DNA of 64,000 nt from Lineus longissimus (GCF_910592395.1 NC_088323.1:7066001-7130000); one strand, 5' to 3'; numbered from the stretch's first letter, positions 21,701 to 29,938 are shown. Numbers and translations: made by a program. Notes: a model not told the origin generated them from the letters alone.

Positions 21701-23351
21701 ACAGTCCACAAACTGCGTCTCTGCCCTCATAAAAAAAGGGCACAAAAAGAGGGCCTAATGCATTTACTGAACCGGCGTGGCGTTCAAGGAATTAAAATTC
21801 CTGGCTCTTCACAGTCCTTCAAATGATACGTAAAACCGAGGTTCCTTGTATCTACTAGTGTCTATGCAGGGCAAGCAAAAGACCCACCCTGTCTGTAGAG
21901 GGTCCTTGAATATTGCCACTGTTTCTATGCTTTTGCTTTCAAGGCCGACACCGTTTGTTAAAAAATGTGAAAATTAAACACAAATCAGAGAATTCCTATT
22001 GGTGTAAATACGGATGAACCGTATCCCTCTAATGATGTGTTTTGTGAGTACTACTGTATGAAAGTAATGGATTCCATGAAGGCCTTGTGAACATAAACTC
22101 TTAAATTGTCCCAAAGGTCTTTCCGATTACTGGATTTTCATGTCGCAAATATTTAAATTTCTCTAATCCGATTAGTTTTCATGTTTGGCCTCTGGGGCCA
22201 AGTTGTCGATTTGTTTTTTCCATTACCTTGTCCTTGTTTCTTGAATATCGTTGACCTACAGCAGATTCATCTCCGCGAACAATGCCGGTCGATTTAGTTA
22301 TAAATTCTGCTTGATTTATGTGAGTTTTTTTGACAATAGGTGGATCCACTCTTCAGGAGCAATAATTGTTAATCGTTAACCATCTGGACCCAGTTGCTCG
22401 ATCAGCGTTAGTGGTAAAACATTTGCATAAAATCTAGATCACTGAGGAAGATGATGCTTTGTCGAGCTAAAGCTGGTGTGTGACAAAGTACGACTTTGAA
22501 TTTGTGATATTAAATTTCCCTATTTACAGAATTGTCCTGTAATCAGGAGAATAGCAAATTTATGGTTCACAGTCTTGTGCCATCATAATTACAAGGCATT
22601 TTTAGCTTCATTGCCTTCTATTAACGTCTTATTCTGATCTCTTTTCAGGAAGATCTTGCCAACTGCCCAAGCAAGGCGGGTAGGGCCGGCGCAGGGCTGA
22701 CCGTTGGCATCATCATCGCCATCTTTTTGATCGTTTTGCTTGTGGTGGGCGTCGTGGGGTGGTTCTGGTATGCCTACAAAAACCCCACCACCAGATCAGG
22801 CATGTGGCTCATGGAGGTATGTAAGAGTTTCCTTCAAAATGCTGGGAAGAGACATTTCTGATTTTTGGAGGATTGCCATTTTTTCCCCACCTGCAAAAAG
22901 GCATTATTTGACAGCAGAATTGGAAAGATCTTTGCCTATGCTCTCCATAGAACTTTGAATTTTAAAAATCGGACGAAAAATAAAAATTTAGAGGCATATT
23001 TTGCAATTTGGGTAGTTGAGACAAAAATGCCTAAACAAAACTAGTCATCATTGGACTCAAAATATCAAACCCATTGATAATCGGTTTTACCTGTAGCCAA
23101 CATCTCTCACTTGTTGGGCCCTATATTTCTTGACCATGTAGCCTCTCTGGCCTCCTCAGTGACCTTGACCTCGTCAGTGACCTTGACCTTGCCAATGACC
23201 TTGACTGCACCAGTGACCCTGACCTCTTCTTTTTTTCCAGCACCGTCCAAGTCAGCTGAAGATGAAGATGAAGTTCTGGAAGCGTGGAGGCGAGGGTGGT
23301 GAAAAGTACCAAGTGTCCGTTGAAAACTCCGGCAATGAAAGTGTTGCATAG
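332..23351 (+). CDS. PLXDC: Plexin domain-containing protein (PLXDC1/2, TEM7 family), 3' part of gene, 12 exons plus one alternative exon
   Basis: Single-pass type I membrane protein; vertebrate PLXDC1/2 are endothelial and developmental cell-surface receptors, with nidogen/cortactin binding and PEDF binding reported. Exons: 332-702, 1624-1779, 2254-2323, 2855-2977, 3273-3323, 5306-5370, 7378-7474 (or 8564-8657), 12512-12607, 13756-13907, 19931-19993, 22649-22816, 23241-23351. Every junction has GT/AG and the phases join into one frame of 506 residues ending in TAG. Order: Ser/Thr/Pro stalk (about 35-122), core with TATQYIAPLMANFD and HPVKVG (about 126-340), eight-cysteine PSI domain (344-399), transmembrane helix (about 431-453), tail of about 53 residues. 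The upstream exon(s) with start codon and signal peptide are outside the window. Family assignment is very secure; PLXDC1 versus PLXDC2 orthology is not decided, because the gene probably predates that split. Confidence 0.96.
819..1360. mobile_element. MITE-like element with about 55-bp terminal inverted repeats containing (CGAC)n
   Basis: The left end (from about 819) reads gggtttggaacggtaactgg, then aaaaacgccgaccgaccgac. The right end (to about 1360) is its reverse complement: gtcggtcggcgtttttccgg, then ttaccgtttggtaccc. The arms are about 55 bp, near-identical and 400 bp apart, with no coding capacity. The tetranucleotide CGAC run is part of the arm. It lies in the intron between PLXDC exons 1 and 2. 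Confidence 0.75.
1624..1779 (+). CDS. PLXDC: PLXDC exon 2
   Basis: 52 codons, phase 0-0, between ctttcag|gttgaa and gctgcg|gtatgt. It encodes VENNHKYYQS...LWIDPYSM...ILSDSHRTAA, matching the start of the conserved ectodomain (in vertebrates an N-H-x-Y-Y motif, then LWV and H-G-I-L-S-N-T-H-R). This is the point where the family core begins. Confidence 0.95.
1955..2095 (-). mobile_element. Degenerate tRNA-derived SINE copy (reverse orientation)
   Basis: Contains ggaagcaatgtaacttttgg, tgtcttgctcaaggatgcag and a decayed tRNA-like end (cactcgaaccacttggcccc). It is the same family as the better copy at 47365-47586. Confidence 0.5.
2254..2323 (+). CDS. PLXDC: PLXDC exon 3
   Basis: The acceptor is tttttcag|accgtt and the donor is ggtg|gtaggt; phase 0 in, phase 1 out. 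It encodes TVPISFNFLFYGHLVSKIT followed by IATGG. This is the family signature FPFYGH...ITVATGG of the nidogen-like core. Confidence 0.95.
2855..2977 (+). CDS. PLXDC: PLXDC exon 4
   Basis: The acceptor is tcttttcag|gtttt and the donor is caatg|gtaagg; phase 1-1, 123 nt. It encodes FLYMSKFLHQWLTATQYIAP then LMANFDSTLG...IHYIDNG. The block TATQYIAPLMANFD is near-invariant in PLXDC proteins and is the strongest single identification in the window. Confidence 0.96.
3273..3323 (+). CDS. PLXDC: PLXDC exon 5 (51-nt micro-like exon)
   Basis: Phase 1-1. The acceptor is tctttcag|gcaca and the donor is gcgg|gtaagg. It encodes GTLFLVQWHNIHLKDEA, aligning with the family segment GTALVVQWDHVHLQD. The upstream intron is short (295 bp). 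The N-G-T formed across the exon 4/5 junction is an N-glycosylation sequon. Confidence 0.94.
3324..5305. other. PLXDC intron 5, mostly unremarkable
   Basis: Holds a short tandem array at 3490-3705 and otherwise unique AT-rich sequence. Open frames in it are short and match no family I recognise. Confidence 0.6.
3490..3705. repeat. Tandem repeat, about 60-bp period, 3-4 diverged copies
   Basis: Recurring phrase: ctaattttggcaaactctaa followed by aacggtttttggaaagatat. The copies at about 3540, 3598 and 3653 differ by substitutions and small indels. Confidence 0.7.
5306..5370 (+). CDS. PLXDC: PLXDC exon 6
   Basis: The acceptor is gtgtcttttccag|ctggt and the donor is aaacaa|gtaagt; phase 1 in, phase 0 out. 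It encodes AGPFTFQTAIREDGLIIFNY then KQ, matching FTFQATLLMDGRIIFGYKE. The frame stays open 5' of the acceptor (a methionine occurs at 5257), but that stretch is the pyrimidine tract and preceding intron. Splicing at 5306 is required by phase. Confidence 0.94.
6082..7335 (+). repeat. 55-bp minisatellite array, about 23 copies, next to exon 7a
   Basis: The unit is gtaagaaagcttacattggt gccccatgtttctacgagac ctggatatgtcccta. The period is 55, read directly from 6901, 6956, 7011 and later copies. The left copies are more diverged (aagtaactaagcttacatgg). A three-unit (165-bp) higher-order repeat carries a distinctive variant monomer at about 6615 and 6780. Every unit contains GTAAG read in the gene's sense direction, and the short inverted repeat gtaag...cttac. 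The array lies in intron 6 of PLXDC and ends about 40 bases before the exon 7a acceptor. Confidence 0.93.
7378..7474 (+). CDS. PLXDC: PLXDC exon 7a (mutually exclusive alternative)
   Basis: The acceptor is cttcgtcag|gtccc and the donor is tcaa|gtgagt; 97 nt, phase 0 in, phase 1 out. It encodes VPNDIASLPRNNHPVKVG then LSDAYYYDRYSNIS. HPVKVGLSDA is the vertebrate family sequence. With exon 8 the junction codon is Asn. It contains an N-I-S sequon near its end that exon 7b lacks. The acceptor lies only about 40 bases after the end of a 55-bp tandem array. Confidence 0.95.
8564..8657 (+). CDS. PLXDC: PLXDC exon 7b (mutually exclusive alternative)
   Basis: The acceptor is tatttcccag|gttcc and the donor is ctccg|gttagt; 94 nt, again phase 0 in, phase 1 out. 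It encodes VPKAISDISRTEHPVKVG then TADAYYIDTLIRS, clearly homologous to exon 7a (same VP start, R..HPVKVG..DAYY.D core). It keeps intact splice sites and no stops, so it is a maintained exon rather than a relic. With exon 8 the junction codon is Asp. The variant is one residue shorter than 7a. Confidence 0.92.
10540..10715. repeat. Tandem repeat, about 60-bp period, 3 copies
   Basis: Recurring phrase: gatgccagcacttgaagttc followed by atttactcgagtaaaatgaa and ttgacttcat. Confidence 0.65.
11646..11800. mobile_element. pogo/Tigger-like MITE, copy 1 (diverged)
   Basis: Begins tacagtgggacttgtcttag, contains acacctctctattagg, aattccattaaatttgacat and agggtgtccttaacagagaa, and ends gttctacagt. The ends are an inverted repeat of CAGT-GGAC/AACCTC type. 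It is the same family as the copies at 40709, 42593 and 50408. Confidence 0.65.
12512..12607 (+). CDS. PLXDC: PLXDC exon 8
   Basis: The acceptor is ccactttttcag|attta and the donor is cttaa|gtaagt; phase 1-1. It encodes LRRRTIYEYHRVEIDQNMIK then NNTAVKIIPYL. RRRTIYEYHRVE is identical to the vertebrate family motif. NNT is an N-glycosylation sequon. Both exon 7 variants splice into it in frame. Confidence 0.96.
12760..13376. mobile_element. MITE-like element with TTAACCCTTAAAGCGCC inverted ends
   Basis: Left end ttaacccttaaagcgccgaa; right end ggcgctttaagggttaa. No coding capacity. Near the right end a 26-bp segment starting gtcgacgatcgtcgcctctg is directly duplicated (13305 and 13341), and each copy contains the palindrome cgacgatcgtcg. 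It lies between PLXDC exons 8 and 9. Confidence 0.7.
13756..13907 (+). CDS. PLXDC: PLXDC exon 9: PSI (plexin-semaphorin-integrin) domain
   Basis: The acceptor is ccttttcag|cttgt and the donor is gccgtg|gtgagt; phase 1 in, phase 0 out. It encodes CIQQSGCESCFMSNITNFSC then RWCPKLKRCSDGMDRHRQTW and LSKGC. Seven of the eight PSI cysteines are here (visible residues 344, 350, 353, 363, 366, 372, 388); the eighth comes from exon 10. CxWCxKLxRCSxGxDRHRQxW is the PLXDC form of the PSI fold. NIT and NFS are sequons. Confidence 0.96.
14526..15030. mobile_element. Foldback/MITE element with about 80-bp inverted ends
   Basis: The left arm reads ccccggagaatcaaaatctt, gaactctggggatcaagtac, caagtccaggttcc...gtattcctgaattccgagtc. 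The right arm at 14949-15030 is the reverse complement with few changes (gactcggaattcaggaatac ... ttgattttccggg). The arms enclose about 340 bp without coding capacity. Confidence 0.75.
15037..15482. repeat. Tandem repeat, about 110-bp period, about 4 copies
   Basis: Recurring phrase: ggagctttttgtgaagtcca, atgactggttggaggctagg, actttcg...ctttctgtaaagtcaaggtt, gaaggcta. Unit starts are near 15124, 15235, 15350 and 15458. Each unit consists of two related half-units (gtgaagtccaat / gtaaagtcaagg). It begins immediately after the foldback element. Confidence 0.8.
16435..16742. repeat. 22-bp minisatellite, about 14 diverged copies
   Basis: The unit is approximately ttctgtctagtttggcagga gc. Variant copies run continuously through the interval. 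Confidence 0.8.
17475..18060. mobile_element. Dispersed element with 5' hairpin and internal tandem units
   Basis: Starts with a small hairpin (tacccctcggcccaaatggg then ctagaggggta), then a gtccgtccgggcgggcgggc stretch. Three diverged internal units of about 130 bp follow, with the phrases ggtttccgtcaatttcgagg, tttggtatgtacgttcgggg and tggccaccagggtggcgtg. It is non-coding. The plan parallels the neighbouring 'agctcacctc' element. Confidence 0.6.
18081..19166. mobile_element. 'agctcacctc' dispersed element, copy 1 (1086 bp)
   Basis: Starts with the hairpin agctcacctcttagcagagg tgagct and ends with cacatgaggtgagcacaatg gccctggccatttcattta; the outer sequences are partly inverted (AGCTCACCTC / GAGGTGAGC). 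Three internal units of about 300 bp each hold a ggccaccagggggccaaa-type motif and a caaggtcacagaggtcaaat motif. It is nearly identical to copy 2 at 29826-30980, which defines both ends. There is no coding capacity, so it is presumably mobilised in trans. The class is uncertain. Confidence 0.85.
19931..19993 (+). CDS. PLXDC: PLXDC exon 10: end of PSI domain, juxtamembrane linker
   Basis: The acceptor is ctcttaccag|gctga and the donor is accaag|gtagcc; phase 0-0, 63 nt. It encodes ADGKNCSKYPEGKAAAQKCT then K. The first Cys would complete the PSI disulfide set. The donor (gtagcc) is weaker than the others. The exon is needed neither for frame nor for the transmembrane segment, so it could be cassette-spliced. 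It is flanked by introns of 6.0 and 2.7 kb. Confidence 0.8.
20375..20590. repeat. Dispersed repeat 'cataccctgctatacagaca', copy 1
   Basis: Shares, in the same order, cataccctgctatacagaca, agttatgtcttttgttacct, agggtgaa, gtatagcc..tatgaaat, aataccctgcatgacaaaga and gtatgc..gcagtgg with 28805-29010. Confidence 0.65.
22381..22495. mobile_element. Partial copy of the 'gctcgattagcat' MITE
   Basis: Shares cccagttgctcgatcagcgt tagtggtaa and the gagctaaagctggt phrase with 29243-29395. Confidence 0.5.
22649..22816 (+). CDS. PLXDC: PLXDC exon 11: transmembrane segment
   Basis: The acceptor is tctcttttcag|gaaga and the donor is atggag|gtatgt; phase 0-0, 56 codons. After EDLANCPSKAGRAGAG comes a hydrophobic run LTVGIIIAIFLIVLLVVGVV then GWFWYAY, a single membrane helix. 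NPTTRSGMWLME begins the cytoplasmic side, matching the HHPTSAASIFFIE region of vertebrate PLXDC2. Confidence 0.95.
23158..23229. repeat. 18-bp repeat x4 built on TGACCTTGACC
   Basis: Four successive units: cagtgaccttgacctcgt, cagtgaccttgaccttgc, caatgaccttgactgcac, cagtgaccctgacctctt. The first three contain TGACCTTGA (minus strand TCAAGGTCA), the extended nuclear-receptor half-site used by ERR/SF-1-type receptors. It ends about 11 bases before the exon 12 acceptor. Binding is an inference only. Confidence 0.75.
23241..23351 (+). CDS. PLXDC: PLXDC exon 12: cytoplasmic tail and stop
   Basis: The acceptor is ttttttccag|caccg; phase 0; stop TAG at 23349-23351. It encodes HRPSQLKMKMKFWKRGGEGG then EKYQVSVENSGNESVA. 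R-P-S...MKF+RG aligns with the RRPSRWPAMKFRRG segment of vertebrate PLXDC tails. The membrane-proximal part is strongly basic. Confidence 0.94.
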   Translation, partial: HRPSQLKMKMKFWKRGGEGGEKYQVSVENSGNESVA

Positions 23352-23892
23352 AATCGTGAACAAACAAATTTATGATCAAAAATATTTCAGGAATCTCGTG
23401 CTGTCAGGATGAAGGAGAACAATTTAAAAAAAGAAATTTATTGGAATTTTTGAAATATTTAAAGGGGCTATGAAATTTTTTTAGGGGGCTATGGTCAAGC
23501 ATACATATTTCTGGCGATCACAGCCGACTTAATACTGTAGAAATAGGAATACAAACCCGCACAGGGAGATAGAAATATACCTAAATTTGTAACATAGTAA
23601 GGGAAAGATAAGTGGAGCCATTGAAGTGTGAATCTGCCCTGAAAGTGTATAAAGAAAGATCTCGAGCTTTTCTGTTCTCCCACAGTTTCTACAGTATGTG
23701 TCACAAGTAAATACTTGTATCTTCTCACTGCTGACCTCCTTATTTGGTTTATAATGCTGTCGTGTTGTACGGACCAGCATTGGATTACCGAGGATACGCA
23801 ATATGCTTAATTAGGCCAATCAAGATTTCTCCTTTATCCGGACAGCTTGGAGATTTTGACACAACATTGTGATATTTATTCAAGGAAATAAA
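23352..23892 (+). other. PLXDC: PLXDC 3' untranslated region with candidate poly(A) signal
   Basis: About 540 AT-rich bases follow the stop. AATAAA at 23887-23892 is followed by a GT-rich stretch (tgattgactttggtgg), a normal vertebrate/invertebrate poly(A) arrangement. The transcript end is inferred. Confidence 0.5.
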
Positions 23893-25069
23893 ACGTCTGA
23901 AAGTGATTGACTTTGGTGGAAGTTTTCGATATTTCTTCGGGTTTAATTATCACGAAGATTGTATGCTTTATTCAAAATATGAAATTGCAGTATAATGTTC
24001 CAGGTTTTCATAATTCTGTGAAGTATTTAAGACAGTTTGAACCTGTGCGAGTTCATTAATTCTTTGGCACTGAATTATTTCATGGACTCTGGTTTCTTCC
24101 TACATTTGAACTAAGGTTAAACACTGTCTAATGGGGCAATCTTGTTCTTAAGCCTTTCACTGCAAAATCCATTTTTCTGCCTGTACCAGCCCTTGTTGAG
24201 CAGTGAATAGCAATACTAATCCGGGAAACAGGTTGATACTATTCAAAAGTATCGCTATCTATAGTATTTGGATCAAACTAATGTTTCCCGAGTGGCAAGT
24301 TTAGAGAGGCTGCAGCCAAACACTGGTGAATTAAAATTACAGTAGTTCATGATGTGATATGCACATCACCCGCTCATGATGGGGCCATCGAAAGGGTTTA
24401 AACGTTGACTAGAAAGATGAGCATCATCTTGGACTCAATATTTGGCAATTTGTTCTGTATTGTAGGAGGAAACTGGAAACCCCGAAGGAATCCAACAATG
24501 TCACCTTAACTTTTTTCAAAGTCTGTCATTTTCAGGCGTCAAAACTATATCAATATCATGTATGAACATATCAGAGTGTGTCCATAATGCCATATTAACA
24601 TAGAAAACCTGAGACTTGCTTGTGGGTGGGGGGGGGGGTGGAGGGCTGGGATAACTTTGGGTGATCCCTGATGGTGGAGGTCTAGATTGAATTTTGGACA
24701 TTTTGTGCACAGTTTGCATTGGCTGCCGCATGAGTTCTTTCAGCTTCAGAAATATCTTTCCTGAATCGATTTTCATTACCTCCGGAAAGCGACAAGATTA
24801 TAATCTCGTTAATTTGGAAAGCAAATAGATGATAATCTCTCGAAGTTGGAACTATAAGTTCATATTTTTTGTTGCCTCTTCCTTTATTTTGGGGTTGGAT
24901 TAATATATATAATTCTACTTGGCATAATTGAATATGGTATTAAATTTGGAAATACCCCTACTACAAACAAGTCTGAGGTTTTGCAATTAACTGTACAGGT
25001 TGGACAGACAGGGGCTGCAAATAGCCTATCATTGTGAAATAGCACATTACTTCTAATTGGGGAAGTCAG
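23893..25069. other. Intergenic sequence downstream of PLXDC
   Basis: AT-rich, with a short poly-G run at about 24626 and the first diverged units (gattataatctcgttaattt at about 24800) of the 25070 array. No gene seen. Confidence 0.5.
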
Positions 25070-25440
25070 CTGGTGAAGTTGGAAAGCAGATTGATTACAA
25101 TCTCCTAAGATTAGAAAGCAAATGTATTATAATCTCGTGAAGTTGGATTGGGGAGTGAATGGATTATAATCTCATGAAGTTGGAAAGTAAATAGGATTAT
25201 AATCTCATGAAGTTGGAAAGCAAATGGGATTATAATTTCATAAAGTTGGAAAGCAAATGGGATTATAAGGTCATGAAGTTGGAAAGCAAATGGATTATAA
25301 TATCATGAAGTTGGAAAGCAAATGGATTATAATATCATGAAGTTGGAAAGCAAATGGGATTGTAATCTCATGAAGTTGGAAAGCAAATGGGATTTCAATC
25401 TCATGAAGTTGGAAAGCAAATGGGATTATAATTTCACAGA
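25070..25440. repeat. 32-33-bp minisatellite, about 11 copies
   Basis: The unit is approximately gaagttggaaagcaaatggg attataatctcat. The copies alternate between 32 and 33 bp, depending on one extra G. Confidence 0.88.
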
Positions 25441-26103
25441 ATACAAATGACATAGTTTCCAGGGCGTCGGAAGAACCGGTAAACTTCTGAAAATATGCTA
25501 GCGTGGAAGGATAAAGGAAAAGGGCAGAAAATGATGAATTCACAGCTTCATCGACTGACTTTCTCAGGTGGAAAACACTTGTAATTCATGAAATTAAATG
25601 ACAAATATTATTATCATAAATTATTGTAAATAAACTTTGGAAATAGTGTATCATGTTGTTTGCCATTGCAATATTTATAATTGTGGCACATAAAATTTGA
25701 CGGTTCATCTAATTCTTCTCTCATCATCTTTATAAATACTTTGTTCACCAGGCCTCTGTGGTCTCCAGCATGGAAGTCATTAAGTGATGTACTGTGTCCC
25801 TCTTATCTCAACTAATCAAGGGTAGTACTGTACTCATACGGCAGATGGCAACAGTTGATAAAGGACACAGAATTTGTCCAAACTATCCTGATCATCAACA
25901 CTTTCCAGGTAGCACTTGGGCTTGGATTTCCATTAAATATTTTCATTTGGTACCCCAGAAGGCATCTTGACCACCAAAGTTTTTACCTCTTATCAAAGAT
26001 GTGAATTACCGCGCAACATTTTAAGGTTCAGGGTGCCCAGAAGGTTGAGTTGGTATAATTTGCAGTATTTTTTCATTTACCTTGCATTGCTAAACATTAA
26101 TCT

Positions 26104-26560
26104 AGGCTATCCTAACTGTGGGATGACTCTCATGTCAGAGTACTGCACCGTTTAGGATATCCTAACTGTGGGATGACTCTCATGTCAAGGTACTGCATCG
26201 TTTAGGATATCCTAACTGTGGGATGACTCTCATGTCAGAGTACTGCACCATTTAGGATATCCTAACTGTGGGATGACTCTCATGTCAGAGTACTGCACCG
26301 TTTAGGATATCCTAACTGTGGGATGATTCTCATGTCAGAGTACTGCACTGAGTTAGGATATCCTAACTGTGGGATGACTCTAATGTCAGAGTACTGCACC
26401 ATTTAGGATATCCTAACTGTGGGATAACTCTCATGTCAAGAGTACTGCACTGAGTTAGGATATCCTAACTGTGGGATGACTGACTCTCATGTCAGAGTAC
26501 TGCACTGAGTTAGGATATCCTAACCGTGGGATAACTCTCATGTCAGAGTACTACACTATT
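26104..26560. repeat. 50-bp minisatellite with a perfect palindrome in each unit, about 9 copies
   Basis: The unit is taggatatcctaactgtggg atgactctcatgtcagagta ctgcaccgtt. The period of exactly 50 was read at 26161, 26211 and 26261; later copies vary. ttaggatatcctaa is a 14-bp perfect palindrome. Confidence 0.92.
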
Positions 26561-26789
26561 TCTCGGCTCAGAGTTGGCCCTAGATAACAGATATCTGACT
26601 GTAAATTTGTACACAACTTTCCCAACTTTGACTGGAGATTGAGGCAGTCACGTATATCATATCATTGTTGCATTTTTCAAAGTTTAGTTGTCATTTATGT
26701 TCATTAACATATCATGTAGTTTTAGTAGAGTCGGTTTCACGATAAGTTGACAGTGCATGATGTAAAAAGGCTTGAAATGAATATTCGGG

Positions 26790-26865
26790 CATGGTCGAGA
26801 GAAGCAATGTAGACATTAAGTGTCTTGCTCGAGGAGTTAAAGTTGTGGACGAGTCACTAGTCCAC
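26790..26865 (-). mobile_element. Fragment of tRNA-derived SINE
   Basis: agagaagcaatgtagacatt followed by aagtgtcttgctcgaggag matches the core of the SINE family (gaagcaagtagggttaagtg, ccttgcccaagga) at 62930-63085. Confidence 0.5.
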
Positions 26866-27083
26866 ATTTATACCAGCAACAGTTTAATGCTGCCTTTGAT
26901 ACACTGCTGTGTCAGCAAAATGAGTTGTTGTATGCCGCTATTTAAAGACCATGTAACATTGTGCCAGCAACTTATCGTGACCCTTAATTACTTTGTTAGT
27001 GACTAATTATGATCAAATGTGAATCACATGATTATCAATATTATTAGTTTAACTTAGTGTATTTGTAAAGCCCAGCCTGATGA

Positions 27084-27505
27084 CTGACCCTGGTATGCCA
27101 GGATGCAGATGAGAGCTTACTGGTTATTGCGTCTTGATTGGATGACCCTGGTATGCCAGGCTGCAGATGAGAGCTTGCAGGTTCTTCAATCTTGATTGGA
27201 TGACCCTGGTATGCCAGGATGCAGATGAGAGCTTGCAGGTTCTTCAATCTTTATTGGATGACCCTGGTATGCCAGGATGCAGATGAGAGCTTGCAGGTTC
27301 TTCAATCTTGATTGGATGACCATGGTATGCCAGGCTGCAGATGAGAGCTTGCAGGTTCTTCAATCTTGATTGGATGACCATGGTATGCCAGGCTGCAGAT
27401 GAGAGCTTGCAGGTTCTTCAATCTTGATCGAATGATGCCAGGATGCAGATGAGAGCTTGCAGGTTCTTGCACCTTGATCGAATGATGCCAGGATGCAGAT
27501 AAGAG
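27084..27505. repeat. 58-bp minisatellite, about 8 copies
   Basis: The unit is gatgaccctggtatgccagg atgcagatgagagcttgcag gttcttcaatcttgattg. The period of 58 was read at 27141, 27199 and 27257. cctggtatgccagg can form a small stem-loop. The last two copies are shortened. Confidence 0.92.
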
Positions 27506-28089
27506 CTTACTGAGCTTACAGTGAAGTATTGCTTTCTATTCTAAATTACCTCAAACGTAATGTTTGGCTAATCAATATATTTCATTTTACTCGAGTACCG
27601 CATTGTAACGAAGGTGTTTATGAATATATTATTAAAGCTTTATTGAGCGAATATTTTGTGGTTTACAGGATAAGTTTTTGCATGCACAGCTGATTTACCA
27701 GAAGTCAACAGAATCTAATGGTCCTTTATTGACATGTTATCGTTCCTTATTTTGTTTGTTTGTGATAATTATTTCAACATTCCGTTTTTCGTTCGTCAGG
27801 ATTATGTGAAATTACATGATTTTAAAGGCCTACGCCATTTATTCAGAATTTAAACTTGTATTTCAGATTTTTTTCATGAATATACACATGGAATATAAAT
27901 ATTTCAACATTGCTGTTGTACACCAATATAGATATGCTCTACATACTGTGTCGACGTAATTAAGCCAATTGACAAGTGTCTGTTACACATCGGCCAATTA
28001 AAGGTAGAATAGTCCTTTTTTACAGGCCCTTATCATTACTTTATTACGTTGACACAGTGTGTCAATTATCAACACGTTTACATGTCTGG

Positions 28090-28300
28090 TTAACCCTTTA
28101 GCTGCCACTGTCACCAAATTGCGACAAGCGCCTATGCTTTATTCACCATTGAGTTTCATTGAAAAGGTCGTCTGCTACGTAGTTTTCCCGCCTACTGATA
28201 GATGGCGTACAGGTGATCGTTTCTATGGCGGTTTCGAGGAATCAAACTCTTCTCTGTTTGTTCGGCAGCAGCAGTGTTTATTTGTTCACTTGTAGCGTAA
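28090..28300 (-). mobile_element. MITE 'ttaaccctttagctgcca', copy 1
   Basis: In reverse orientation this matches 57738-57962: shared aacagagaagagtt.gattcctcgaaac, gccatag, caccatctatcagtag and gacagtggcag.taaagggtta. Only the end with ttaaccctttagctgcca is well preserved. It creates an apparent 78-codon open frame that is not a gene. Confidence 0.65.
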
Positions 28301-28804
28301 ATAAAAACAGTGTAAATGAATGGCAAAGGTCTTTAATAAGTGTATTTTATTGGTATTTTTAAATCTATGACCAAATCAAAAGGCCAGAAAAACCTCACCA
28401 TGTATAAAAAGAGTGATTATTTCTTAAATATTTCTGTAAATGGCTTAATTATTAAGTGAATGCTGTCCAAGTTTAGGCCTCTCAATGCCTTATATTTGTC
28501 CTTCCATTCAGGACACACCCTTCTTGATTTTGGCCTATGATTTCATTGCTTTTGAACTGAATATTGCGGTCCTCCCACAGCAGAAATCGATATTTTTGGC
28601 GCATAATCGTGAGGCTAACATGACTTTTTGAGCCAGTGTTTATGAGCAGACTTGACAATTTTCACCTCCAGAAAAGGTTCAGGTGGTTCAAAAATGATAA
28701 TTTGGGTGCCGCCCATTTTAGGCGTACACACATAGTGTGGATTTGGTGCAAGTGTGAGGCCTGAACTTGCCCATGTGATGTAACTACTGTTAACAAGCGT
28801 GTCA

Positions 28805-29010
28805 CTTGCATACCCTGCTATACAGACAAGAAGTATACAGTCCAGTGGTTATGTCCTTTTTATCTAGGGTGAAAAAGTGTTCGTTTTAATGTCGCCGGTG
28901 TATAGCTGATACGAAATCATGCACAGTGGTATCAAAATACCCTTCATAACAAAGAATCTGTCTATAGACTCTTCTCCTTTGGTGTGCTGGTATGCAGTGG
29001 TACCATCTTT
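28805..29010. repeat. Dispersed repeat 'cataccctgctatacagaca', copy 2
   Basis: Diverged second copy of the repeat at 20375-20590, same orientation, with small indels. Boundaries are approximate. Confidence 0.65.
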
Positions 29011-29242
29011 ATGGACACATCACAGGTATACTAGGTGTTCTCAGATGAACATGTCACATTTCTTTTCTGTTATTAGCAGCTAAAAATTGCCTACATATCT
29101 CAGTTACTGATGTAATTATTGTTAATGCTGAATAATTTGTATATTTCTGCAACATTCTGATAAAGATGTAAATTCGACAATATTCTGTATAGCGTACCGG
29201 TATCTTTACACTTGGCATCAGATGTATACGCTACCAATCAGA

Positions 29243-29395
29243 GTCTGGTCGCTCGATTAGCATCAATTAAGCATTAGCGGTAACGTTGGACAAGTCCTAA
29301 CGCAACTGCTTTCGGTGAAAATTACTAAAGGAGACTAATGCTCAGTTGAGCTAAAGCTGGTATCGGTCTCCAATGCTAATCGAGCAACTGGGCCA
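29243..29395. mobile_element. MITE with 'gctcgattagcat' inverted ends
   Basis: Left tctggtcgctcgattagcat and right aatgctaatcgagcaactgg gccag are inverted repeats enclosing about 110 bp, including gagctaaagctggt. A partial copy (gacccagttgctcgatcagc ... gagctaaagctggtgtg) lies at about 22388-22485. Confidence 0.65.
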
Positions 29396-29825
29396 GACAA
29401 ATGATATATAGCAGAAATTTAAGAATAAACATTGGATGTGAAAATGATGTTTGGCAGTATCTAACTCCACAGTAATATTCAGTTTTAAGTGTTCATTGTC
29501 GGATTGGTCATCTTAAGAATCCGAGGCAGGCATCCATTAAGCAGCTGTTTCTTTTAGAAGTCTGGTGTTCTATTGTCACGCTGGTGAATTAGTTGCCCAA
29601 CTTGATGAGAATCAGTCAGAGAGTCCAACTTATCGAGTTGTATTTTTTGATTGCCACTGAGCTCTGCCTTTGGCTGCTTCAGTTTTCATGCGCACGTTTT
29701 CCGGGACCTTTCCCAGGGCGGGCAACTCAGTAAGTAGCAAAGCCAGGCTTGAATAAGACATGATTCTCGTAAAGTTGAGGAATCGATTCTCTCGGGTGAT
29801 GATGCTGGTTTGAGATCTACTTTTT

Positions 29826-29876
29826 AGCTCACCTCTTAGCAGAGGTGAGCTTATCCCATACCGTGGCGTCCGTCGT

Positions 29877-29938
<62 letters not shown>

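Larger units (their letters stand above)
19994..22648. other. PLXDC intron 10
   Basis: Contains a dispersed repeat (20375-20590) and a fragment of the 'gctcgattagc' MITE (about 22381-22495). An open frame of 140 codons at 21180-21602 has no family features and no exon-like context; I consider it chance. Confidence 0.55.
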
